Assembly (NCBI GenBank): GCA_947303145.1
Contig: CAMYXB010000032.1
Span: 1 to 9,295 of the forward strand
Length of the DNA: 9,295 bases
Reading direction: 5' to 3'
DNA from: an uncultured Clostridia bacterium
GTDB lineage: Bacteria; Bacillota; Clostridia; Christensenellales; UBA1242
The notes beneath the pieces are model-generated. The model saw only the letters and a program-made list of their open reading frames with translations, made no database searches and was not told the origin of the DNA. Made by a program: the position numbers and the translations under genes. Of the stretch, positions 1 through 6,083 are shown in pieces. The stretch's first letter is position 1, and each line of letters starts with the position of its first letter.

Positions 1-78
1 TTTTACACTCGACCTGATGTCCACCACCATATAGTCCCTATTTACCTCTCCCAGAGTTAAAGGAAAATGCTTGTCCAT
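1..78 (-). CDS. FeoA-like protein, N-terminal 26 codons only (runs off the left edge)
   Basis: An open frame runs from an ATG at 78 to the window edge and gives 26 residues that begin MDKHFPLTLGEVNRDYMVVD. The 'PLTLGEV-(x)n-VVDI' opening resembles the first strand and turn of FeoA domains, small SH3-like cytosolic partners of the FeoB ferrous-iron transporter. That is a family resemblance judged by eye on a very short piece. An in-frame TAG lies two codons upstream of the ATG, so this start is the only possible one. A GAGGTGA Shine-Dalgarno-like stretch (94-100) sits 15 nt before the ATG, which is unusually far. The gene diverges from the tRNA-Asn gene. A 13-bp palindrome lies in its upstream region. 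It could instead be another small SH3-like protein. Confidence 0.5.
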   Translation of the reverse strand, partial: MDKHFPLTLGEVNRDYMVVDIRSSVK

Positions 79-106
79 ATTCTAAAATATATGTCACCTC
101 GCCGCC

Positions 107-119
107 TTTTAGACTAAAA
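107..119. promoter_or_regulatory. Perfect 13-bp palindrome TTTTAG-A-CTAAAA upstream of the FeoA-like gene
   Basis: Two 6-bp arms around one central base, about 30 bp upstream of the FeoA-like start codon. Its position and symmetry suit an operator. TTAG/CTAA half sites recall DtxR/IdeR-type metal-repressor boxes more than a Fur box, but the match is loose, and the surrounding sequence is so AT-rich that chance is possible. Confidence 0.35.
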
Positions 120-171
120 TAAGAACAATAAAAAAACAGAAAAAAATTTTATAAAAAATTAAAAAAAGTGA

Positions 172-200
172 TTGACAATCTATTTTCACTCTGCTATTAT
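172..200 (+). promoter_or_regulatory. Sigma-A promoter of the tRNA-Asn gene
   Basis: The -35 box TTGACA (172-177) and the -10 box TATTAT (195-200) are separated by exactly 17 bp. A TG at 192-193, one base before the -10, makes it an extended -10 promoter. The -10 ends 28 nt before the mature tRNA 5' end, which fits a short processed leader. Confidence 0.85.
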
Positions 201-228
201 AAGAGAGCATCAAACGAGATGCACATAT

Positions 229-303
<75 letters not shown>

Positions 304-306
304 AAG

Positions 307-336
307 AGAGACGCAAGAAATTAGGCGTCTCTTTTT
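307..336 (+). terminator. Intrinsic terminator of tRNA-Asn
   Basis: AGAGACGC (307-314) pairs perfectly with GCGTCTCT (325-332) across a 10-nt loop and is followed by a T run. It begins 4 nt after the CCA end. Confidence 0.85.
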
Positions 337-362
337 GTTATAAAATATTCAGGACAACCACC

Positions 363-391
363 ATAACTTGCGAATAAGGTGAGCAAGTTAT
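363..391 (+). repeat. Conserved 9-bp hairpin, copy 1
   Basis: ATAACTTGC (363-371) and GCAAGTTAT (383-391) form a perfect 9-bp stem with an 11-nt loop. The stem is identical in the second copy while the middle of the loop differs, the pattern expected of a retained RNA hairpin or a dyad bound by a protein. Confidence 0.7.
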
Positions 392-429
392 ATAGGTATA
401 AAATTCAAGGCGAAAATGGTAAGCCAAAG

Positions 430-456
430 AGAGATGGTTTTATGCCATCTCTTTTT
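430..456 (+). terminator. Terminator-like hairpin, repeat copy 2
   Basis: AGAGATGG (430-437) pairs with CCATCTCT (445-452) and is followed by TTTTT. Relative to the tRNA-Asn terminator, the inner stem has changed on both sides (ACGC/GCGT to ATGG/CCAT), so pairing was kept. Confidence 0.75.
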
Positions 457-483
457 GTATGCAAAATATATAGGACAACCGAC

Positions 484-512
484 ATAACTTGCGATTAAAA
501 TGAGCAAGTTAT
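484..512 (+). repeat. Conserved 9-bp hairpin, copy 2
   Basis: ATAACTTGC (484-492) and GCAAGTTAT (504-512) repeat the stem at 363-391, again with an 11-nt loop. The loop centre reads ATTAAAA instead of AATAAGG. Confidence 0.7.
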
Positions 513-549
513 ATAGGTATAAAATCGAGGCAGTCACAGAAAGCCAAAG

Positions 550-576
550 AGAGATGTCTTTACGGCATTTCTTTTT
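550..576 (+). terminator. Terminator-like hairpin, repeat copy 3
   Basis: AGAGATG (550-556) pairs with CATTTCT (566-572), with one G-U pair, followed by TTTTT. This third copy is the most decayed of the three hairpins. It also lies just downstream of the stop codon of the convergent XRE gene, but its T run suits plus-strand transcripts. Confidence 0.6.
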
Positions 577-592
577 GTTTTGTTTTTTTAAT

Positions 593-796
593 TCAATCTT
601 CAAGACCTGCTAAATAGTCTATGCTTACACCAAAAAATACTGACATAGAGATAAGTTTAGACAAGGTAGGCTCGCACTGCCCTATCTCCCATAAGCTGAT
701 TATTGATTTACCCACGCCGAGATGCTTGGCTAGTTCCACTTGACCTATGCCTTTTTCTTGTCTTAATTGTCTCAATCTTTCACCGAATGTTTCCAT
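593..796 (-). CDS. Small XRE-family (Cro/cI type) HTH repressor, 67 aa
   Basis: A single-domain DNA-binding protein. Residues 4-62 form an HTH_3/XRE fold: 'RLRQLRQEKGIGQVELAKHL' supplies helices 1 and 2, and 'GVGKSIISLWEIGQCEP' the turn and recognition helix with the usual I-S-x-W-E signature. 'LSKLISMSVFFGVSIDYLAG' is the C-terminal dimer-side helix pair. At 67 aa it has almost nothing outside the HTH, as in small phage-like or islet repressors. The leader has only a weak GGAA before the ATG, and that GGAA is one arm of the operator at 807-822, so autoregulation is likely. It diverges from the surface-protein gene, and the shared 95-bp region holds two operators. It most likely represses both itself and that gene. 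What signal releases it is not visible. Confidence 0.9.
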   Translation of the reverse strand: METFGERLRQLRQEKGIGQVELAKHLGVGKSIISLWEIGQCEPTLSKLISMSVFFGVSIDYLAGLED

Positions 797-806
797 ATAA
801 AAATTA

Positions 807-822
807 TTCCATAAAACTGGAA
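807..822. promoter_or_regulatory. Candidate XRE operator O1 (TTCCA-N6-TGGAA)
   Basis: A 16-bp inverted repeat with 5-bp arms and a 6-bp spacer (TAAAAC), 10 bp upstream of the repressor start codon. Arms and spacer match operator O2 at 835-852. Binding here would block the repressor's own leader. Confidence 0.65.
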
Positions 823-829
823 ATTTTAC

Positions 830-858
830 TTGACTTCCCAGTATAATGGGAATATAAT
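830..858 (+). promoter_or_regulatory. Sigma-A promoter of the surface-protein gene
   Basis: The -35 box TTGACT (830-835) and the consensus -10 box TATAAT (853-858) are separated by 17 bp. The whole spacer is occupied by operator O2, so a bound repressor would exclude RNA polymerase. Confidence 0.8.
835..852. promoter_or_regulatory. Candidate XRE operator O2 (TTCCCA-N6-TGGGAA) inside the promoter
   Basis: An 18-bp inverted repeat with perfect 6-bp arms around GTATAA. It fills the spacer of the plus-strand promoter. On the minus strand it contains TATACT (840-845), a possible -10 for the repressor gene, whose -35 would be weak. One site could therefore control both directions. Confidence 0.7.
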
Positions 859-891
859 TTACATAAATAGCAAAAAGGTGGATAAATTTAG

Positions 892-2202
892 ATGAAAAAT
901 ATCAAAAATCTTTACTTGGCAATCATGCTAATCCTCATGGCTTTTACCCTCATTATCTGTGGCATAACTATAATAGAAAGCTCCAAGGTGGCCACAGTCA
1001 GCCTTGAGCAAACAGTGACATATGATGCTCCAGAGTATATAGATGTCACATTTGATGCGGGAGAGGGATATTTCTCAGAAAATCAGCATACATATGAGAC
1101 AACTATCAAGATAAACACACTATCTGGCACGTCCATCTTTCCCACAGCCCCCACAAGAGACGGATACACATTCAATGGCTGGGAGTATAGTGTAAATGAT
1201 TCTAATTACATATCTCTCAGTGATGGAGCCAATATGCCCTTTACAGACCATCTGTATGTAAGGGCAAAATATAGGATAAATGCCTCCATATCTTTCGCCA
1301 CTAGCAGTTTGGATAAATTGACAACAGATACATCTTTCACCAACTCTCTCACCAATACAGGCAATGGAATGGTGACTTATACATCTAGCGACACCTCTGT
1401 AGCCACAGTTAATGCATCCACTGGAGCCGTCACGATAGTTTCTGCTGGCTCCACCACTATCACAGCCACAGTGACGGACACCAGCACTCATTATTATGCC
1501 ACAAAGACCACCACTTACACTATCACAGTGAGGACATCAACGACATTCCTAACTGCAAGTCAAATTGTAAATATTCAAACCGCCTCAGAGGCATATGGCC
1601 TTTTCGGCTACAATGCGGAGATAACAAATAATGCAGTCATTAGTATGCGACTTATTCAAGATATAGACTTGAGTTCTGCCGGTATAAATGTGACCGTCTC
1701 TTCAGGCGGATTGCTCATCGAGACAAACGGCCATTCCATAAGAAATCTTAATATCTCTGTCGGCTCTAGTGGCTCACTAACAATAAAATATGGTGAAATA
1801 TTTGGTAATGTGACTGTAAATGGTGGAAGTGCTACATTCGAGGGAACTTCTATTGTTGGCGATATTTCTATAACCGGTGGGGGACAGATGACTACTCCTT
1901 CAGGAACTTATTTTAATGGCAACATAACGATAAGTGGACAATATACATCTGTTAGATTTAATAATGGCAGTCTTATCGAAGGCGACATGACAATCGATGC
2001 TGATGATGGGGTGGTGTATTTCGATGATTCTGTAGTCAATTGCGATGTGACTATAACAGATGGAGATGTATCGTTTAGTAGTTGTGATATTATTGGAAAC
2101 ATTACCAATAATGATGGGTATGTTTCGTTTAGTGGTTGTAATATTGTTGGAAACATTACCAATAATGGTGGAACCCTCATAATAGATGGAGAAGAACAAT
2201 AG
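892..2202 (+). CDS. Surface protein: membrane anchor, InlB-type repeat, Ig-like domain, beta-helix repeats (436 aa)
   Basis: A likely extracytoplasmic adhesin- or fibre-like protein. Residues 7-28 are a strongly hydrophobic segment after a short basic N-terminus, either a signal peptide or an uncleaved anchor. Residues 50-128 match the Listeria-Bacteroides (Flg_new/InlB B-repeat) pattern, with 'VTFDAGEG' and 'PTRDGYTFNGW'. Residues 132-213 look like a bacterial Ig-like domain 2, with 'YTSSDTSVATVNASTGAVT' and 'GSTTITATVT'. Residues 245-433 are short beta-rich turns (GNVTVNGG, GDISITGG, GNITISG, GDMTIDADDG) typical of a right-handed beta-helix, ending in two near-identical 18-residue units. 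There is no LPXTG motif, charged tail or second membrane span, so it is held by the N-terminus or released. The start has AAGGTGG (875-881) 10 nt upstream. It is transcribed from the XRE-controlled promoter and ends at a hairpin terminator. The ligand is unknown. Confidence 0.85.
   Translation: MKNIKNLYLAIMLILMAFTLIICGITIIESSKVATVSLEQTVTYDAPEYIDVTFDAGEGYFSENQHTYETTIKINTLSGTSIFPTAPTRDGYTFNGWEYSVNDSNYISLSDGANMPFTDHLYVRAKYRINASISFATSSLDKLTTDTSFTNSLTNTGNGMVTYTSSDTSVATVNASTGAVTIVSAGSTTITATVTDTSTHYYATKTTTYTITVRTSTTFLTASQIVNIQTASEAYGLFGYNAEITNNAVISMRLIQDIDLSSAGINVTVSSGGLLIETNGHSIRNLNISVGSSGSLTIKYGEIFGNVTVNGGSATFEGTSIVGDISITGGGQMTTPSGTYFNGNITISGQYTSVRFNNGSLIEGDMTIDADDGVVYFDDSVVNCDVTITDGDVSFSSCDIIGNITNNDGYVSFSGCNIVGNITNNGGTLIIDGEEQ
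2071..2178 (+). repeat. Two tandem 54-bp coding repeats (18-aa beta-helix units)
   Basis: Units 2071-2124 and 2125-2178 encode VSFSSCDIIGNITNNDGY and VSFSGCNIVGNITNNGGT. They differ by only a few bases over most of their length, so the duplication is recent relative to the older, diverged turns upstream. Each unit carries a cysteine at the same place. Confidence 0.85.
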
Positions 2203-2232
2203 ACGAAGATGTCTACTCCTATTATAAAACAC

Positions 2233-2263
2233 AAAAACTCTGCTCACTATGGGCAGAGTTTTT
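2233..2263. terminator. Bidirectional intrinsic terminator between convergent genes
   Basis: AAAAACTCTGC (2233-2243) and GCAGAGTTTTT (2253-2263) form a perfect 11-bp stem with a 9-nt loop. A and T runs at the two ends let it stop the surface-protein transcript (plus) and the sepF transcript (minus). Confidence 0.88.
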
Positions 2264-2276
2264 GGTATAAGTAATA

Positions 2277-2693
2277 TTACTTCTTCCCTTGCATAATGTT
2301 GATGCCTTCGGGAGTCATGAGAAATAGGTCTCCTTGGAGCCTCTTTATACTGCCACGCAGGGCATAAACAGCACCTGAGAGGAATTGAAGTATCTTGTCT
2401 GCATCGGAGGGCTTGAGTTGACCGAGATTGACTATGCAGGCCTCTCTACGCCTGATGCAATCTACGAGTATCTTGATGTCATTATTGTCACGAGGAGCGT
2501 AGATGATGAGATTCTTGCCCCCCAGTCCGCCTGTGAAATCGACATTTTCACCATTCTTGAAATCGCCCACATTAAAATTACCCGCAAGGTTATTGTCGAA
2601 ATTGGCATATTTGGAATTATCGACAGGTGTAGAATCCTTTTTTTCACTCCCTTCGAATCCCATGCCTTTCATAAATGAATTGAATAAACCCAT
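2277..2693 (-). CDS. sepF: SepF, cell-division protein (138 aa)
   Basis: SepF binds FtsZ, bundles its filaments and tethers them to the membrane during septum formation. Residues 1-13 (MGLFNSFMKGMGF) are the usual amphipathic membrane-binding helix. Residues 14-58 are a flexible, Asn/Gly/Asp-rich linker. Residues 60-136 are the conserved C-terminal SepF domain, with 'IIYAPRD', 'EACIVNL', 'ADKILQFLSGAVYALRG' and 'LFLMTPEG'. The Bacillus protein is about 150 aa, so this is full length with a short linker. The start has AGGAG 8 nt upstream (2702-2706). It has its own promoter at 2718-2746. Genes on either side are not division genes, so it appears here as a single-gene unit, although it lies in the same block as minDE. 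Confidence 0.93.
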   Translation of the reverse strand: MGLFNSFMKGMGFEGSEKKDSTPVDNSKYANFDNNLAGNFNVGDFKNGENVDFTGGLGGKNLIIYAPRDNNDIKILVDCIRRREACIVNLGQLKPSDADKILQFLSGAVYALRGSIKRLQGDLFLMTPEGINIMQGKK

Positions 2694-2717
2694 GTTATTT
2701 CTCCTATGTATATAAGG

Positions 2718-2746
2718 ATATTATCACAAAAAAACAATAGTTTCAA
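2718..2746 (-). promoter_or_regulatory. Sigma-A promoter of sepF
   Basis: On the minus strand the -35 box TTGAAA (2741-2746) and the -10 box TAATAT (2718-2723) are separated by 17 bp. The -35 and spacer overlap the 3' arm and U tract of the upstream kinase terminator. Confidence 0.65.
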
Positions 2747-2768
2747 GCAAAATATACTTGGAACTATT
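2728..2768 (-). terminator. Intrinsic terminator of the kinase operon
   Basis: Minus-strand RNA reads AATAGTTCCAAG (2757-2768), a 9-nt loop, then CTTGAAACTATT (2736-2747), a 12-bp stem with one G-U-type mismatch. A run of seven U follows one base later (2728-2734). It begins 8 nt after the kinase stop codon. Confidence 0.85.
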
Positions 2769-2776
2769 ATCAATCG

Positions 2777-3679
2777 TTATTCCTTGCCAATAAACTCTCT
2801 TATAACACTACCTTGAGAGACCACACTAGTGGGAATTTCAGTAAAAAACAAAAGACGTTGTTTAAGTAAGTTAAAAGACAGGTTGTCTATATCCTTGATG
2901 TCATTGATAATGCGTCTATATAGCATAGGCTCGAAAGCGTGTGATGTATTAAGGAACTGGTCTGCTCTATTTATGAATGGAGCGATATTTTTCTCCTCAC
3001 CACGACAGACATCTGCCCACAAGGACAATGTGTCACTTGGCAAGCAATCTCTATCTCTGGCATCACGCACCATTCGCCTCATAAGACGGATATCTCTGCC
3101 ACATAGTATTTGAGCATCATTTCTAATGTAATCTGCAGAACAATGAACATATACTCTGTGTATTTTGCTATTATCCAACCCCTCTATAATGCAGGGATTG
3201 AGAGCGTGTATGCCTTCCATAAGCACCACTTCGTTATTGTGCAAATACACATCTGTCCACTCCTCTCTTCTCTTATGAGTGGCGAAGTCGAAAGACGGCG
3301 TCCTAGTCTTACCATTTAGCAATATTTCACCTAGGCAGTTTTTTATAGTCTCCACATCTAGTGCGCCTATTCCCTCTATATCTGGTTTCCCATCTATTGT
3401 CGGGATGGTGTCCATATCTAGAAAAAAATCGTCCATGTTGATAACATGGCTTGACACACCGAGTTTGGACAATTCATTTTGCAGCAAATAACTAGATGTT
3501 GTCTTGCCAGAAGCTGAGGGTCCTGCCATAAGAATGATACGTCTCTTATACTTGACAATATTGCTAGCAATATCGATAAGTTGATTTTTATATTTTCCCT
3601 CTTCTTCCTTTGTGAAGTTCAAAGTATCCTGTGCCTTTATGTTTAATTCGTCTATTTTATACTGATATATATTGAGCAT
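2777..3679 (-). CDS. Uridine kinase / phosphoribulokinase-family P-loop kinase (300 aa)
   Basis: A predicted cytosolic ATP-dependent kinase of the uridine kinase-phosphoribulokinase family, which phosphorylates a nucleoside or sugar hydroxyl. The Walker A P-loop is GPSASGKT at residues 53-60. 'NMDDFF' (81-86) is the acidic segment that usually binds the substrate. 'PSFDFATHKR' (128-137) and 'VVLMEGIHALN' (151-161) are the family's substrate-loop and Walker B-side motifs. 'RLMRRMVRDARDRD' (198-211) is the arginine-rich lid. Residues 1-45 are an extra helical lead-in. Family relatives in Clostridia are often about 550 aa with N-terminal TGS-like domains; this is a short, kinase-only form. The ATG at 3679 is chosen because GGGAGG lies 5 nt upstream. 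The frame stays open to 3850, but that part overlaps the upstream gene. It follows the helical-protein gene after 55 nt without a terminator. Uridine is the likely but unproven substrate. Confidence 0.8.
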   Translation of the reverse strand: MLNIYQYKIDELNIKAQDTLNFTKEEEGKYKNQLIDIASNIVKYKRRIILMAGPSASGKTTSSYLLQNELSKLGVSSHVINMDDFFLDMDTIPTIDGKPDIEGIGALDVETIKNCLGEILLNGKTRTPSFDFATHKRREEWTDVYLHNNEVVLMEGIHALNPCIIEGLDNSKIHRVYVHCSADYIRNDAQILCGRDIRLMRRMVRDARDRDCLPSDTLSLWADVCRGEEKNIAPFINRADQFLNTSHAFEPMLYRRIINDIKDIDNLSFNLLKQRLLFFTEIPTSVVSQGSVIREFIGKE

Positions 3680-3734
3680 TCTGCCTCCCAAAAAAATGTA
3701 ATAAATATAATATATGCCACAGGGGGTAAAAGAT

Positions 3735-5012
3735 TTACAGCCTAAAGTATATCTTGCTAGCCAAAAGTTTGACGAGATCCACATCTTGCTTTTTGCTGGC
3801 AATAACCAAATCTCTAATATTTTCACTAGGAATATCCTCAGGCACCACACCGCTCTTCTTGATTAAGTTGCAAAAGTCCTTAACACAACCCTCCACCTGA
3901 AATAGATTTATGAGAGTGAAATCGTCCCTTTCAAAAAAGTATTTGAAATAATATAGCCACTTATCCTCCGAAAGTCCTGATAAAATCTGCTCCGCCACTG
4001 CCCTAGACTCGCTAAGATAACCATAATTCCCCCCTAAATAGCAGACGAGTGCCGGCGTGATTATGCTCCTGAGCATAATATTGGACCTAGTGCTTATATC
4101 CGCGATTCTCATAAGGGGAGCCACTTCTTCTTTATGAGTGGACACGCCATAGTGATATGACAGAGTATCTTGGCAACTCTTGAATAGTTTCGACACAACA
4201 GATAGGTCGGTTGGCAGTTCGATAAGTTTAATCTGCCCTGCCAAATCATCAAACGCTTTGGTCAATAGTTTATTCTCTGGACTAGTTTTAAGAATATATG
4301 TAAAGAATTTTTTATCGTTGAGGCTCACACAATCCCAAAGGAAAGGAAATAGATTTTTGACATTTTGACTGAGGGTTTTCTGTGCCTTTGAGTCCATAGA
4401 ATCACTGGAAAGTAGTGAAAACATTATGCGAACTAAGAGGTTCTTTTGCTCAAAAGTAGATTCCATAATCTCACCATAAGCGTCATCATAAGGCTTTATC
4501 TCCTCACTTGTAAGTCCTGTAATAGTCTCCAAGATAGAAGTGGTGAACGGAGTGAAATCTTTTAGCAAAATAGAATCATAGAGCGTGGTTATGATAAACT
4601 TGGCCATCTCTTTGTCTATCTCTTGAGCCTCCTCGATATTGTCCTGCCTCTTCTGCATGATTTCCATGATTTTAATAATGGACAACTTCTCTTTTTTAGA
4701 CACAAGACCGAATTCATTGGCAAGTCTTAGAACAAATATGTCGAAGAACTTGGACACAAAAGTCTTGTCCAAATAATGTGTCAGGCTGACTACCATCTCT
4801 TCTCCTACACTAAACACTGCATCTATGAGCATCTTAGTAGCCTTGCCATAGACATATTCGACAACATAGTTATACATACCATTGTTAAATGATGTGAGTA
4901 TAAAATCCCTATCATCGCTACTAAGTGCACAAAATGAATTCTTCACTATATCCTCGAATGATTCATCCGAGATATTACATTTCCGCTTTGCGTTGTTCCA
5001 AATTATCCTCAT
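3735..5012 (-). CDS. Helical protein of unknown function, coupled to the DAC-like gene (425 aa)
   Basis: I do not recognise a family. The sequence is almost wholly alpha-helical in character, with no signal peptide, no membrane span and no nucleotide-binding loop that I can find. Residues 107-135 (KEKLSIIKIM..., rich in E/K/Q) could be a short coiled coil. The rest reads as repeated amphipathic helices of 15-25 residues, such as an armadillo/HEAT-like or other helical scaffold. The ATG overlaps the stop of the upstream gene as ATGA, and GAGGTGA lies just before it within that gene's last codons, so translation is coupled and the two products are probably made in fixed ratio. That makes a partner or effector of the DAC-like protein the most reasonable guess. 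Other options are a stand-alone regulator or a cell-envelope accessory factor. Confidence 0.75.
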   Translation of the reverse strand: MRIIWNNAKRKCNISDESFEDIVKNSFCALSSDDRDFILTSFNNGMYNYVVEYVYGKATKMLIDAVFSVGEEMVVSLTHYLDKTFVSKFFDIFVLRLANEFGLVSKKEKLSIIKIMEIMQKRQDNIEEAQEIDKEMAKFIITTLYDSILLKDFTPFTTSILETITGLTSEEIKPYDDAYGEIMESTFEQKNLLVRIMFSLLSSDSMDSKAQKTLSQNVKNLFPFLWDCVSLNDKKFFTYILKTSPENKLLTKAFDDLAGQIKLIELPTDLSVVSKLFKSCQDTLSYHYGVSTHKEEVAPLMRIADISTRSNIMLRSIITPALVCYLGGNYGYLSESRAVAEQILSGLSEDKWLYYFKYFFERDDFTLINLFQVEGCVKDFCNLIKKSGVVPEDIPSENIRDLVIASKKQDVDLVKLLASKIYFRL

Positions 5013-6055
5013 TTCTTCACCTCCTCGTAGAACATCTCTCCCTCTTGAGAATGAAAGTATACACCGACTATTTTCTTAATATTGCTATTGATGACAGCAT
5101 ATGCAGCACGCTTTCTGGCACCACCTCCACCAACTAATGCATTCCCTCTGGTAAATTTTTCGTTCTTGATAAAAACATTATAAGCCCGTATTCTACCCAC
5201 GTTATCTACGATTGTTATGCCATCATAGTTGAGCATAGATATAAATAATTGAGCGATATTGTTGAGTTTCGCCTCGCTATAACTCTTGGTCATAAGGAAA
5301 GTTTTGGAAAATTCTATAGGTTCATCAAGCCATATTCCATCAGAGAAAAATCCCTTATCAGCGTAATCCTTATCAATGACTACACATATTCCACCATGAA
5401 TATCATTCATCGCCTTTCTCATTATATTACTGTAATAAGTCTTGATTTCGCCCAATTTATTTTTGGTGGTCTTGAGTTTGCTAAAAGTTGCATTGACGAA
5501 CCTTTCTATAGCATTGTCTCTATTGAGAAAATTGGAATCGTTGATGGAAAAATTGATTATGACATCTCCGCCCTTAATCCCCTTCAGGTCTATAGCATAA
5601 GAACTAAGTGTATCTAGATATATGAGATTAAGTCTGTCAGAACTTGTCAGGACTTCACTCTCAAATATGAGTTGAGAGAGCGATTTTTCTTTAATTGAAT
5701 TGAACACATTACATATGCCGTAATAATACACGCCATCTTTATATTCAATATAGGTTGTCCAATCGTTTACACAGAATATGAGCAAAGCTTTAAGCCTAGA
5801 GATAAACATCTTTTCGTCATTATCGCAGAATAACTGTAGTCTGAAGAAATTGAGCACATTCTTGCCAACAAGGTCGATATTGTTGGTTATAATAATCCTT
5901 GGCTTGACCTTCTGCCCCTCCTCTTCATAACTGCAGAATTTATAAAAGTTGTTTATAAATACTGTGATAAGATTTTCCGGCATGGCTGGATATTCCTTGG
6001 CAATAAGTCTCAGGACAGTGTCCTTGGCCTCTGTAAAATATAGGTTGTCAGGCAA
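5009..6055 (-). CDS. Protein with C-terminal diadenylate-cyclase-like (DisA_N/DAC) domain (348 aa)
   Basis: Residues 215-343 follow the order of a DAC domain, the fold that makes c-di-AMP in DisA and CdaA. 'HGGICVVIDKD' (220-230) is the first core strand. 'LNYDGITIVDNVGRIRAYNVF' (275-295) stands where the DGA motif and following hairpin lie. 'GGARKRAAYAV' (311-321) stands where GTRHRAA lies. 'KIVGVYFHSQEGEMFY' (328-343) matches the last strands (VVSEETG). The metal-binding Asp (D278) and both motif arginines (R314, R316) are kept, while DGA becomes DGI and RHR becomes RKR. It may be a divergent cyclase or one of the DAC-derived nucleotide-sensor families predicted by comparative genomics. Residues 1-210 are an unrecognised alpha/beta region; no membrane span. 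The start is TTG at 6055, with AAGGAG 9 nt upstream and no better codon. It lies 28 nt after the dehydrogenase gene and overlaps the next gene by 4 nt. Confidence 0.68.
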   Translation of the reverse strand: MPDNLYFTEAKDTVLRLIAKEYPAMPENLITVFINNFYKFCSYEEEGQKVKPRIIITNNIDLVGKNVLNFFRLQLFCDNDEKMFISRLKALLIFCVNDWTTYIEYKDGVYYYGICNVFNSIKEKSLSQLIFESEVLTSSDRLNLIYLDTLSSYAIDLKGIKGGDVIINFSINDSNFLNRDNAIERFVNATFSKLKTTKNKLGEIKTYYSNIMRKAMNDIHGGICVVIDKDYADKGFFSDGIWLDEPIEFSKTFLMTKSYSEAKLNNIAQLFISMLNYDGITIVDNVGRIRAYNVFIKNEKFTRGNALVGGGGARKRAAYAVINSNIKKIVGVYFHSQEGEMFYEEVKK

Positions 6056-6083
6056 AGTCTTTATCTCCTTTTAAGTAAAATAT

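Noticed and set aside
351..426. A second functional tRNA behind tRNA-Asn
   Set aside because: The length and the AGCCA end fit, but acceptor, T and anticodon stems cannot be formed. At most it is a decayed copy.
388..603. Open frame of 71 codons on the minus strand with two similar hydrophobic halves
   Set aside because: It lies wholly within the tRNA-tail repeats. Its internal duplication is just the repeat translated twice, and it crosses hairpins and terminators.
1120..1491. Minus-strand open frame of 123 codons, rich in Cys, Gly and Arg
   Set aside because: It is antisense to the Ig-like and InlB-type domains of the surface gene, with atypical composition and no ribosome-binding site.
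1900..2247. Overlapping minus-strand frames with repeated segments
   Set aside because: They are antisense to the beta-helix repeats. Their repetition mirrors the 54-bp coding repeat.
2385..2678. Plus-strand frame of 97 codons opposite sepF
   Set aside because: It is antisense to a clear sepF gene and has no ribosome-binding site or recognisable product.
3680..3734. Terminator or strong promoter between the helical-protein gene and the kinase
   Set aside because: There is no stem with a T run, and the AT-rich stretch gives no convincing -35/-10 pair, so the kinase was kept in the operon.
3680..3850. Longer kinase N-terminus starting at 3850
   Set aside because: It would overlap the upstream gene by over 100 bp. 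The added residues do not resemble the family, and a GGGAGG site fits the ATG at 3679.
5249..5617. Plus-strand frame of 122 codons opposite the DAC-like gene
   Set aside because: It is antisense to a coding region supported by a strong Shine-Dalgarno and operon overlap.
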